Assembly (NCBI GenBank): GCA_017609085.1
Contig: JAFCEO010000004.1
Location: 1-43,120 of the forward strand
Length of the DNA stretch: 43,120 nucleotides
Direction: 5' to 3'
Source: Candidatus Pacearchaeota archaeon
Lineage (GTDB): Archaea > Nanobdellota > Nanobdellia > Pacearchaeales > GW2011-AR1
The translations under genes were made by a program, and so were the position numbers. Positions 14,298 through 23,300 of this stretch are shown piece by piece; the stretch's first letter is position 1, and every line of letters starts with the position of its first letter. The notes under the pieces were generated by a model, which was given only the letters and a program-made list of their open reading frames with translations, was not told the origin of the DNA and searched no databases.

Positions 14298-14891
14298 ATG
14301 AAATTTTCAAAACAAGAATTAGGGGATTTGTTTACTGCGTGGCTAATAATCTCTTTGGCTTTTGCTATATTGTTTTCTGGAGGAATTTCTATGTCTCTAA
14401 ATTTATTTATTATTTCTTTTATAATTTCTATCTTTACAGTAGGAGTCAGTTTTTTATTGCATGAATTGGCTCATAAATACGTTGCTCAGAAATATAGTTT
14501 ATGGGCCGAATTTAGAGCTTTTTATGAAATGCTGTTCCTTGCTTTACTATTATCATTTTTTGGCTTTATTATAGCTACCCCCGGTGCTGTAGTAATTAAA
14601 GGTTGGATAGATAAAAAGAAAAACGGAAAGATTTCTTTAGCAGGTCCGTTAACTAATATACTCCTAACTTTAATATTTTTTATTCTCATTATGGTTTTTA
14701 AAATCTCAGGAATATTCGGAATTTTTTTAAAATACGGAATAACAATAAATTCTCTTCTAGCATTATTTAATATGGTTCCACTTGCGCCATTCGACGGAAA
14801 AAAAGTTTATGAATGGAATAAAATGGTTTATATTTTTACAACAGTTTTTGCTTTATTGTTATTTTTATCGGCACTTGCATTTTGGAAATAA
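14298..14891 (+). CDS. M50-family intramembrane metalloprotease
   Basis: The 197-aa protein has about five to six transmembrane helices and the site-2-protease signatures HELAHK (H55, E56, H59; zinc and catalysis) and NMVPLAPFDGKKV near the C-terminus, whose Asp is the third zinc ligand. M50 proteases cut transmembrane substrates. It is compact, with no PDZ or CBS domain. A short palindrome TTTCTTAAAAGAAA lies just upstream at 14277. The substrate is unknown; it is followed at 80 bases by a nuclease gene with its own promoter-like element. Confidence 0.85.
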   Translation: MKFSKQELGDLFTAWLIISLAFAILFSGGISMSLNLFIISFIISIFTVGVSFLLHELAHKYVAQKYSLWAEFRAFYEMLFLALLLSFFGFIIATPGAVVIKGWIDKKKNGKISLAGPLTNILLTLIFFILIMVFKISGIFGIFLKYGITINSLLALFNMVPLAPFDGKKVYEWNKMVYIFTTVFALLLFLSALAFWK

Positions 14892-14971
14892 ATTAATTAT
14901 ATTTTGAACTTATTTACAATCCATATTTTCTTAAACAATAATTATTTTAAATTTAAAAAATGCGTTAATTT

Positions 14972-15982
14972 ATGGTAGAAGTAGGAAGACTAAGTGCTTC
15001 TAAATTGACAACCTTCTTTGGCTGTCCAATGGCTTATTATTTAAAATATGTGAAACATGAGTGGATCCCACAAAATATCAGACTTTTATTTGGAAAATCT
15101 ATCCATTATATGTTAGATAGATTTTATGAAGTTAGTTACAAAAGTGCAGAAAGTTTTTCCAATTTTTGGAAATATTATTGGTCTGGAATTATTTCTGGAA
15201 AATTTTTAGAAGGAAAAGATAAAGAAAGATTAAAGATTTTAGAATATCCCTTTATGGGGAGAAATAAAAGTGGGAAAAAGACCGAGAAAGTTTTAGTCGT
15301 TGGAAATCATGTAAAATTTAATCCTATTAAGAAAAACAAAAAAGGAGTATATGAAGAAGATCCTGTAGGAGAATTTTTTAACTATATGAGAATAGGAGAG
15401 GATATATTAAAAAGGTTTTATAAAAGGCATATCAATAAAGAACCACCGATTGAAAGAGAAAAAAGATATTACATAAATTTGTTTGGTCATCCATTTGTCG
15501 CAATTTTAGATAGAGTGGATAAGATTAATGGAGAATATTATTTAACTGATTACAAAACAGATAAGTTCTGTCCGCTAAAAGATTCGTTCATCCTCCATAG
15601 ACATCCTCAGTTTACTGTTTATAGTGCTGTGTTCAGAGAAGTTTTTAAAGACTTATTTGGCAAAGTTGTTGAAAAGAATATTCTTTATTATCATTTAAGA
15701 ACAGGAAATGTATTAAAAACAAAAAGAAATCAAATTGATTATGATTATGTGAAAGCCCTAATGGATACTGCCCAAAGGAGAATAGAAAACAACGAATTTG
15801 TTCCTTTTTATGGTTTTCATTGCAAAGATTGTGATTGGAAAGTTCCTTGTGAAAAATATTCTGTATTTTATGATGGGCCAAGAATAGATTTAGAAAATAG
15901 AATTCTTGAAGCTGATCCATTTTTATTATGGCACAATCCAGAAGAAAGAAAAATATGGCTTGAAATGGCAGAAGAAAGATAA
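14972..15982 (+). CDS. PD-(D/E)XK nuclease with Fe-S staple (RecB/Cas4-like)
   Basis: The 336-aa protein starts with LSASKLTTFFGCPMAYYLKY, the typical opening of RecB/AddB/Cas4-type nucleases, with GHPFVAILDRVD and YLTDYKTDK giving the Asp and D-x-K active-site residues, then HRHPQFTVYSAVF (the QxxxY motif). C18 and three cysteines at the end (CKDCDWKVPC) match the iron-sulfur staple pattern of AddB/Cas4. It probably resects DNA ends in repair. No helicase, CRISPR array or cas gene is nearby, so a CRISPR role is not supported. A TATA-like TTTAAATTTA lies about 22 bases before the ATG. Confidence 0.85.
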   Translation: MVEVGRLSASKLTTFFGCPMAYYLKYVKHEWIPQNIRLLFGKSIHYMLDRFYEVSYKSAESFSNFWKYYWSGIISGKFLEGKDKERLKILEYPFMGRNKSGKKTEKVLVVGNHVKFNPIKKNKKGVYEEDPVGEFFNYMRIGEDILKRFYKRHINKEPPIEREKRYYINLFGHPFVAILDRVDKINGEYYLTDYKTDKFCPLKDSFILHRHPQFTVYSAVFREVFKDLFGKVVEKNILYYHLRTGNVLKTKRNQIDYDYVKALMDTAQRRIENNEFVPFYGFHCKDCDWKVPCEKYSVFYDGPRIDLENRILEADPFLLWHNPEERKIWLEMAEER

Positions 15983-15985
15983 TAG

Positions 15986-16000
15986 AAACACTTTTAAATC
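15986..16000 (+). promoter_or_regulatory. TATA promoter of the thioredoxin gene
   Basis: AAACACTTTTAAATC directly follows the nuclease stop and lies about 60 bases before the thioredoxin ATG at 16053. Confidence 0.4.
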
Positions 16001-16052
16001 TCTTATTTCTACTTTTCATATTTATTATTGCTTTAAAAAGAAGAAAAGTAAA

Positions 16053-16385
16053 ATGGCAGTAAATAATGATAAAGCGATTGAAATATCAAGTAACGAATTT
16101 GAAGACACAATTAATTCTAAAGAAGTTGTCATTGTTGATTTTTATGCAGAATGGTGTATGCCGTGTTTAATGTTGGCGCCTATTTTTGAAGAATTGGCAG
16201 AAAAATTTAAGGATATTAAGTTTGCAAGAATCAATGTTGACGAAAATAAAGAGCTAGCAAATAAATTTAATATTTCTTCTATTCCCTGTTTAGTTGTATT
16301 TAAGCAAGGAAAAGAAGTAGAAAGGATTCTAGGAGCTTTGCCAGCAGAAATTTTAGAGGAGAAATTAATGAAGTATTCTAAATAA
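16053..16385 (+). CDS. trxA: Thioredoxin
   Basis: The track ORF (15906) overlaps the nuclease; ATG 16053 (MAVNNDKAIEIS) is the real start, giving 110 aa, the usual thioredoxin length. The active site is WCMPC (C35, C38; Met replaces the common Gly), with DFYAEWC before it and the cis-proline loop SSIPCLVVF after it. It reduces protein disulfides in the cytosol. No thioredoxin reductase gene is in the window. Confidence 0.92.
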   Translation: MAVNNDKAIEISSNEFEDTINSKEVVIVDFYAEWCMPCLMLAPIFEELAEKFKDIKFARINVDENKELANKFNISSIPCLVVFKQGKEVERILGALPAEILEEKLMKYSK

Positions 16386-16473
16386 AAAAATAAGAACAGG
16401 AAAAAACGAGTCTTTTGAAAATTAGTTTAACAAATTTAATAGTTAGGAAATATTAAATCCCAAAATTTAAATT

Positions 16474-16490
16474 AAAAAGTTTTTTAAACT
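16474..16490 (+). promoter_or_regulatory. TATA promoter of the tRNA gene
   Basis: AAAAAGTTTTTTAAACT is centred 26 bases upstream of the first base of the mature tRNA, so transcription would start at or next to the 5' end. Confidence 0.5.
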
Positions 16491-16511
16491 AAATACTGCT
16501 TGTAGATTTAA

Positions 16512-16674
16512 GGCTCCATAGCTCAGCCTGGTTAGAGCACTGGCCTTTTACATTTACACAATCTTCAATAAAGATTGTATAAAATAGACGAGCTAATATT
16601 GTTAATTAAAGAAAAATACCTTAAAATAGAGTGAAGAAAGCCAGGTGTCGGGGGTTCAAATCCCCCTGGGGCCA
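16512..16674 (+). tRNA. tRNA-Lys(TTT) with an intron after position 37
   Basis: GGCTCCA (16512-16518) pairs with TGGGGCC (16667-16673), followed by A73; CCA is not encoded. D stem GCTC/GAGC, T stem GGGGG/CCCCC with loop TTCAAAT, and anticodon stem CTGGC (16540-16544)/GCCAG (16640-16644) are all intact. With the intron removed the anticodon loop is CTTTTAA, giving anticodon TTT (lysine). The intron sits at the canonical archaeal 37/38 site. Spliced length is 75 bases. Confidence 0.9.
16551..16638 (+). other. tRNA intron (88 bases)
   Basis: The intron separates A37 from A38 (because both flanks are A, 16550-16637 is equally possible). Its ends can pair as TTTAC (16553-16557) with GTGAA (16631-16635), forming the inner helix of a relaxed bulge-helix-bulge for the splicing endonuclease. 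Inside is a perfect 8-bp hairpin ACAATCTT/AAGATTGT. No ORF is visible in it. Confidence 0.8.
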
Positions 16675-16679
16675 TTTTT
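16675..16679 (+). terminator. T-run after the tRNA gene
   Basis: TTTTT follows directly after A73. Archaeal RNA polymerase terminates on short T-runs, so this is a likely terminator for the tRNA transcript. Confidence 0.4.
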
Positions 16680-16695
16680 GGGTAATGCATTTTAA

Positions 16696-16712
16696 CCAAA
16701 AGATTTATAAAC
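16696..16712 (+). promoter_or_regulatory. Upstream TATA/BRE promoter of the rpoH-rpoB-rpoA operon
   Basis: CCAAAAGATTTATAAAC is nearly identical to the promoters at 185 and 27906. Predicted initiation near 16731-16735 places the hairpin at 16737 at the extreme 5' end of the leader (about 65 bases before rpoH). Confidence 0.6.
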
Positions 16713-16736
16713 GTTGCTTTAATTCATTTTTAGTAT

Positions 16737-16763
16737 TGCAGAGTTGTTAAAGACAATTCTGCA
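16737..16763 (+). promoter_or_regulatory. 11-bp stem-loop in the rpoH leader
   Basis: TGCAGAGTTGT (16737-16747) and ACAATTCTGCA (16753-16763) form an 11-bp stem with a single G-T wobble and a TAAAG loop. It lies between two TATA-like elements. It could be a 5' leader hairpin of the long transcript or a dimer-protein operator upstream of the second promoter. Confidence 0.45.
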
Positions 16764-16776
16764 AAATTTAAATATG
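16761..16776 (+). promoter_or_regulatory. Proximal TATA element before rpoH
   Basis: GCAAAATTTAAATATG is centred about 30 bases before ATG 16799 and would give a nearly leaderless rpoH transcript. It is weaker than the upstream promoter. Confidence 0.4.
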
Positions 16777-16798
16777 TTTAAATCCTGCTTATTTTAAA

Positions 16799-17008
16799 AT
16801 GCACATCTTACAGCCGAAACACTCTAAACTAAAACAAGAGGAGGCAAATAAGTTACTTGAAAAATACAACATTTCTTTGTCTCAGCTGCCAAAAATAAAA
16901 ATCAATGACCCTGCTTTGCCAGAAAATTGTGAAATTGGAGATATTGTTAAGATAGAAAGGAAAAGTGACGGAAAGACAATAGAATACTTTAGAGTGGTTG
17001 TAGCTTAA
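16799..17008 (+). CDS. rpoH: RNA polymerase subunit H (Rpo5)
   Basis: The 69-aa protein (MHILQPKHSKLKQEEANKLL ... LPKIKINDPAL) is the archaeal homologue of the C-terminal domain of eukaryotic RPB5, including the conserved LPKI..DPA segment and the GDIVKIERKS...YFRVVV end. It is part of the jaw of RNA polymerase. As in most archaea it heads the rpo operon, 20 bases before rpoB. Confidence 0.95.
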   Translation: MHILQPKHSKLKQEEANKLLEKYNISLSQLPKIKINDPALPENCEIGDIVKIERKSDGKTIEYFRVVVA

Positions 17009-17028
17009 AAAAATAAAAATATTTAAAA

Positions 17029-20000
17029 ATGGAAAATTTAGAATCCCAACATTTAGATAAAATGGATAAAAAGGTGCAAAGAAAACATTTGCTTGTAAAA
17101 AAGTATCTTCAAGAGCACAGTTTAGTTGAATCAAATATCACTTCTTTTAATGATTTTATTGAAGAAAGAATGCAACAAATTGTTAATGAGTTAAATGATT
17201 CTTTAGAGAAAGAAGATGTTGAAATTAAATTAGGAAGAATAAGAGTAGAGAAGCCAAACATAATCGAAGCTGATGGTAGTCAAAAGTTAATAACCCCTGC
17301 AGAAGCTATGCTTAGAAACCTTACTTATTCTGCACCTGTCTATCTTGAAATAACAGTTAAACAAGAAGGACAAATAGAAAGTCATGACGTAGAAATTGGG
17401 AGAATCCCTGTTATTGTCAAAAGTAAAGTGTGTAATACTTATGGAATGTCAAAAGAAGAACTTGAAAAAAACTACATAGACCCTCTTGACCCAGGAGGAT
17501 ATTTTATTATTAATGGAAATGAGAGAGTAATTGTTATGACAGAAGATTTGGCTGCTAACCAACCGTTTATAGAAAAATCGAGAGGAAAATTAATGCTAAG
17601 GTTGTTCTCGCAAAGAGGAAGTTACAGGATACCTCTTTCTATATCTGAGACAAATGAAGGAATACTTGAAATTAGTTTTTCAAGATTCAGGAATATTCCT
17701 GCCATGATTATGCTAAAGGCTTTAGGATTAACCAGAGAAGATAAGATATCCGAATTGATAGGGAAAGAAACGGATAGTTTAATTGTTAATTTATATGAAT
17801 ATGCAACCATCAAAACACCTGAAGAAGCAATGATGAAAATCGCCGAAATAACAGCTTTACAAGGAACAAAAAAAGAGATACTCGATAGAATTAAACAAAG
17901 AATTGACTCTTACTTCTTACCTCACATAGGATTAACCAAAGAATATAGGAAAGAAAAAGCAACTAGCTTATGTAAGTTTATAAAGCAATTTTTAATAGCT
18001 AAAGAGAATCCTGAAGTCTTGACAGACAAAGACCACTATGCAAATAAAAGAGTCAGATTGAGTGGTGATTTATTAGCTGACCTATTTAGAGTTAATCTAA
18101 ATATTTTGGTAAGAGACATACAACATAGTTTACAAAAAATTTCCAAAAGAAAAAAGTTTTACAGTATAAAAACAATAGCAAAATCCACTTTATTCAGCCA
18201 CAGAATTGAATCGGCTATAGCAACAGGAAACTGGATTGGAGAGAGGACAGGAGTAACACAAAATATGGACAAAACTAATTATCTTGCTATTCTTTCACAA
18301 TTGCAAAGAGTTTCTTCTATGTTGCCTGGAGAGCAAGAAAATTTTCTTGCTAGAACATTACATCCAACACATTATGGAAGATTTTGTCCCGTCGAAACAC
18401 CAGAAGGAACAGAAATTGGTCTAAGAAAGAACTTGGCAATTTTGTCTAAAATTTCCACAGCTGTTTCATTAGATGAAGACAAATTTTTGAGTATTTTACA
18501 AGAATTAGGGATGGATAAAGAAAAAGGCAAGATAGATATATTTTACAATGGAAGATTCATAGGACATGTAGATGAGCATGAGAAATTTATTTCGCAGTTG
18601 AGAGAAAAAAGAAGGCATGGAGAATTGCCCATAGAAACAAGTATCAGATATGATAAATACCTCAATACAATATCAATTTCAACTGAAATAGGAAGGGTTT
18701 TAAGACCATTAATTATAGTCGATAATGGGGTCCCCAGACTAAAAGATGAGCATCTTGTTCTAATAGAGGAAGAAAAAATGAAGTGGGATGATTTATTGAG
18801 GCAAGGAATTATAGAATACTTAGACGCTGCAGAAGAGGAAAATGCGTTAGTTGCACTAAGCAAAGAAGAATTAAAACCAGAACATACACACTTAGAAATA
18901 GATAGTATTGATTTGTTCGGATTAGTTACAAGTCTTGTTCCTTATGCAAATCACGACCAAAGTTCAAGATTAAATAGAGGAAGTAAAACACAAAAACAGG
19001 CTCTCGGTCTTTATTCTGCTAATTATTTATGTAGAGTAGATAGCGATGTAAGCATCTTACATTATCCTCAAAAACCGATAGTAAGGAGTTTTGTTTATGA
19101 CACTTTAAATATTTATCCGGCTGGACAAAATTTAGTAGTGGCTGTAATGACTTATGAAGGTTATAATACAGAAGATGCTATTATCTTAAATAAAGGGAGT
19201 GTCGATAGAGGGCTTGGCAGAAGTACTTACTTTAGACCTTATACAACAACAGAATTACATTATGCTGGTGGATTATCAGATGAAATTTGCATTCCTGATA
19301 AAGATACTGTCGGTTACAGAACAGAAGAAAGCTATCGTTTTTTAGAAGATGATGGGATAGTTTACCCTGAAGCAAAATTGAATGAAGGAGAAGTAGTTAC
19401 AGGAAAAGTTTCTCCTCCAAAATTTTTATCTGAAGCAAGAGAAATAACTATTAGAACAAAAAAAGAATCAAGTTCTGTGATAAAGCAAGAAGAAAAAGCA
19501 ACTATTGATGCAGTATTCATAACAACAGATTTTGAAGGAAACAAAATAGTGCAAGTGAGAACGAGAGATGAAAGAATTCCTGAGCTTGGAGATAAGTTCT
19601 CTACCTCCCATGGACAAAAAGGAGTTGTCGGCTTACTTGTTGAAGAAAATGACATGCCATTCACTTCAAGAGGAGTAAAACCTGACTTAATTTTTAATCC
19701 CCACGGAATTCCTTCAAGAATGACAGTTGGCTATCTGTTAGAATTATTAGCTGGAAAAGTTGGATGCTTAGCTGGCAGGGTAGTAGATGGAACAGCATTT
19801 TCGGGAGAAAGTAAGGAAGATTTAGAGAAAGAATTGGAAAAATTAGGCTTTAGATATGATGGAAAAGAAACATTGTATAATGGAATAACTGGAAAGATGA
19901 TGAAAGTTAAGATTTACATTGGAAATATGTATTATCTTAAACTGAAATATATGGTTGCAAATAAAATGCATGCGAGAGCTTCAGGAAAAGTCACTCTTCT

Positions 20001-20319
20001 CACAAGGCAACCCATAGAAGGAAGAGCTGTTGGAGGTGCTCTCAGATTAGGAGAAATGGAGCAACAAGCATTAGTAGCTCACGGTTCTGCTCTTTTACTT
20101 AAAGAAAGATACGATTCTGATAAAGTTATTGTACACATATGTGCAAAATGTGGAGCTATTGCTATTAATGATACAATTCATAACAAACTATTTTGTCCTG
20201 CTTGTAATAGTCAAGAAATAGAGTCAGTCGAAATGTCATATGCTTTCAAGTTGTTGGTGGAAGAACTTCAAGGCCTCCATATCATGACACATTTTGAATT
20301 AAAAAACAAATATGAATAA
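17029..20319 (+). CDS. rpoB: RNA polymerase subunit B (Rpo2, unsplit)
   Basis: The 1096-aa subunit is the unsplit B form (methanogens and haloarchaea split it into B'' and B'). Recognisable blocks are GGYFIINGNERVIV, GRFCPVETPEGTEIGLRKNLA, GDKFSTSHGQKGVVG (about 850-865), EGRAVGGALRLGEMEQ and the C-terminal zinc site CAKCGAIA...FCPACNS (about 1040-1065). It forms half of the catalytic cleft with RpoA. No intein or frameshift is seen. The gap to rpoA is only 6 bases. Confidence 0.96.
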   Translation: MENLESQHLDKMDKKVQRKHLLVKKYLQEHSLVESNITSFNDFIEERMQQIVNELNDSLEKEDVEIKLGRIRVEKPNIIEADGSQKLITPAEAMLRNLTYSAPVYLEITVKQEGQIESHDVEIGRIPVIVKSKVCNTYGMSKEELEKNYIDPLDPGGYFIINGNERVIVMTEDLAANQPFIEKSRGKLMLRLFSQRGSYRIPLSISETNEGILEISFSRFRNIPAMIMLKALGLTREDKISELIGKETDSLIVNLYEYATIKTPEEAMMKIAEITALQGTKKEILDRIKQRIDSYFLPHIGLTKEYRKEKATSLCKFIKQFLIAKENPEVLTDKDHYANKRVRLSGDLLADLFRVNLNILVRDIQHSLQKISKRKKFYSIKTIAKSTLFSHRIESAIATGNWIGERTGVTQNMDKTNYLAILSQLQRVSSMLPGEQENFLARTLHPTHYGRFCPVETPEGTEIGLRKNLAILSKISTAVSLDEDKFLSILQELGMDKEKGKIDIFYNGRFIGHVDEHEKFISQLREKRRHGELPIETSIRYDKYLNTISISTEIGRVLRPLIIVDNGVPRLKDEHLVLIEEEKMKWDDLLRQGIIEYLDAAEEENALVALSKEELKPEHTHLEIDSIDLFGLVTSLVPYANHDQSSRLNRGSKTQKQALGLYSANYLCRVDSDVSILHYPQKPIVRSFVYDTLNIYPAGQNLVVAVMTYEGYNTEDAIILNKGSVDRGLGRSTYFRPYTTTELHYAGGLSDEICIPDKDTVGYRTEESYRFLEDDGIVYPEAKLNEGEVVTGKVSPPKFLSEAREITIRTKKESSSVIKQEEKATIDAVFITTDFEGNKIVQVRTRDERIPELGDKFSTSHGQKGVVGLLVEENDMPFTSRGVKPDLIFNPHGIPSRMTVGYLLELLAGKVGCLAGRVVDGTAFSGESKEDLEKELEKLGFRYDGKETLYNGITGKMMKVKIYIGNMYYLKLKYMVANKMHARASGKVTLLTRQPIEGRAVGGALRLGEMEQQALVAHGSALLLKERYDSDKVIVHICAKCGAIAINDTIHNKLFCPACNSQEIESVEMSYAFKLLVEELQGLHIMTHFELKNKYE

Positions 20320-20325
20320 AATCAA

Positions 20326-23300
20326 ATGCCAGAAATAATAAGAAAACAGGTTAAAAGTTTGAAATTTAGTTTACTTAGTCCGGAAAAGATTAAAAAAATT
20401 TCTGCAGCTAAAATTGTCACTCCTGAACTCTATGATGTTGACGGATATCCTGTTGATGGGGGTTTAATGGATTTAAGATTGGGAGCTATAGATCCAGGAG
20501 TAAGATGCAGAACCTGTGGAGGAAGATTGAAAGAGTGTTTAGGCCATCCTGGTTCCATAGAATTAGCGAGACCTGTCTTACATGTTAAGTATGTTCCACT
20601 TATAGAAATGTTCTTAAGATGTTTTTGTAAAAACTGTGGAAAAATTTTGTTGAAAGAGAAGGATATAAGTAAGCATAATATTGCAAAGAGAATCAAAAAA
20701 AGCAAAGATGTTAAAAAATGCCCTCATTGCAATACAACACAGGAAAAAATTAAGTTAAGTAAGCCAACAACTTTTTACATGGGAAAGAGTAGAATTTTCC
20801 CTACTGAAATCAGAGACTTTCTTGTGAAAATACCTGACGAGCAAGTCAAGTTAGTAGGAGTTAATCCGAAAACATGCAGGCCAGAATGGGCTGTTTTAAC
20901 CTTATTGTTAGTCCCGCCCGTTACTGTTAGACCAAGCATCACCTTAGAAAGTGGAGAGAGAAGTGAAGATGCCTTAACTCACAAATTATCGGACATAATA
21001 AGGGCCAACCAAAGATTGTGGGAGAATTTAAATGCGGGTGCTCCAAAAGTAATTATAGATGATTTATGGGATTTATTGCAATATCATGTCACAACTTTTT
21101 TTGATAATACAATAACAAGAATTCCTCCTGCAAGACATAGAAGTGGACAGCCATTAAAAACAATAACCGAAAGAATTAAAGGCAAAGAAGGAAGAATAAG
21201 ACATAATCTCGCTGGAAAAAGAGTTAATTTTTCTTCAAGATCTGTTATTTCTCCAGATCCTTTCATACACCTAAATGAAATTGGAGTTCCCCTTGAAGTA
21301 GCCAAAGTAATTACTGTCAAAGAAACGGTTAATAGTTTAAATATAGAGAGAATGAAAAAATTAATTTTAAAAAAAGATTATCCTGCAGCAAATTATGTAA
21401 TAAGACCTGACGGAAAAAGAAAAAGGATAACAGAAGATTTGAAAGAAGAAATTGTTAAAGAGCTACAACCGGGTTATATTGTAGAAAGACATTTGCAAGA
21501 CGGAGATGTTGTTCTCTTTAATAGACAGCCATCTTTGCATAGGCCAAGTTTAATGGCACATTTTGTTAGAGTGTTCCCCTACAAAACTTTCAGGTTACAC
21601 CCTGCAACTACTTTCCCATATAATGCTGACTTCGACGGTGATGAGATGAATATACACGGTCCACAAACAGAAGAAGCGAGAAGTGAAGCAAAGGTCTTAT
21701 TAGATGTAAAACAAAATTTAATATCTCCAAAAAATAATGCAAATCTTTTAGGTTGCATAGCAGACGCCATAACTGGAAATTATTTATTAAGTGCTACTAA
21801 GATAGGTAAAGAAGAAGCATCGCAAGTATTATATGAATCGGGGATAGAAAGCGAATTTGGAAAGAAAATTATTGAAGGAGAAGAAATCTTTTCTGAAACT
21901 TTACCAAAAATAACTTTCTCGATAAAAACTAAAGCATGCTTAGGAGAAGATTGCCCATATTACAAAAATTGTAAAAAGGAGAAATGTCCTAATAATGCCT
22001 ATCTCAGTATTAAAGAAGGAAAATTTTTATCTGGAGTAATAGATAAGAATACCTTTGGAGTAGAGGACGGACTTTTAATTAAACAATTGGATAAAATAGC
22101 AGGGAGAGAGGAAACTCTTGAAACAATAAGAAAAGTGTTTACACTAGGTACAACATATTTATCAAGAACCGGATTTACAATCTCCTTAAGAGATTTAAAT
22201 GTAAACGAAAAAACAAAAGAAGAAACAGAAAAGATAATTAAAGAAGCGGAAGAAAAAACCAATAAGATTATTGAAGCGTACTATAATGGAAGTTTAGAAC
22301 CTATTCCTGGAAAAGATAAAGAGGAGTCAAGAGAAATAAAAATTTTGCAAAGTTTAAATGAAGTAAGAACAAAAATTGGAAAAATTGTTAAAAAAGAATT
22401 TCCAAAAGAAAATCCAGTCAATACAATGATTCTTTCTGGAGCTGGAGGCAATATTCTAAATATCACTCAAATAGCTTGTTGTGTAGGGCAACAGGCGTTA
22501 TGGGCAAAGAGAATTAATCTTGGATACACAAATAGAACATTATCTTTTTTCAAAGAGCATGATTTGTCACCTGTTGCACACGGTTTTATTTATTCGTCAT
22601 ATATGGAAGGTCTAAAGCCATACGAATTTTTCTTCGGAGCTATAACAGGAAGAGACGCTCTTATGGATACTGCACTAAGAACTCCTAAATCTGGATATCT
22701 TTATAGAAGATTAGCTAATGCATTACAAGATTTAAAAGTGGAGTATGATGGAACTGTAAGAGACGCTTCGGGCAACATAGTTCAATTTGTTTATGGAGAC
22801 GATGGTTATGATGTTTCTGGTTTACATAAATTGAAAAAAATTTCCCCTGGAGAGGCTGTAGGGATAGTAACAGCCCAATCTTTTGGTGAACCTTCAACGC
22901 AAATGGCATTAAATGTCTTTCATTTTGCAGGTGTCCAAGAAATGCAGATAACTTTAGGACTTCCTAGATTAATAGAAATTTTCGATGCAAGAAAAAAGCC
23001 AAGTACTCCTCTGATGGAAATTTATCTTGATCAAGAACACAACAACGAAAAACAGGCAAAGATTATAGCAGAAAAAATTAGGGAAGTCAAGTTGAAGAAT
23101 ATTATTTCGGAAATAAAAATTAGTTTTTCAGAAAAGAAAATTGAAATAATCTTAGATAATAATGCAATTAAAGGAATTCATACTTCTCCTTCTACAATTT
23201 CACAAATTTTAAATGAAAAAGGATTCAAAAACAAGTTAAAAAAAGACTCATTAACTATAAATTTAGATAAGCAGGATTTTAAGGCTATCTATAGAATAAA

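Noticed and set aside
14972-15982. Cas4 of a CRISPR system
   Set aside because: The nuclease is Cas4/RecB-like, but no repeat array or other cas gene is present anywhere in the window.
15906-16052. Extended N-terminus of the thioredoxin ORF
   Set aside because: It overlaps the nuclease gene and reads through the promoter; thioredoxin proper starts at ATG 16053.
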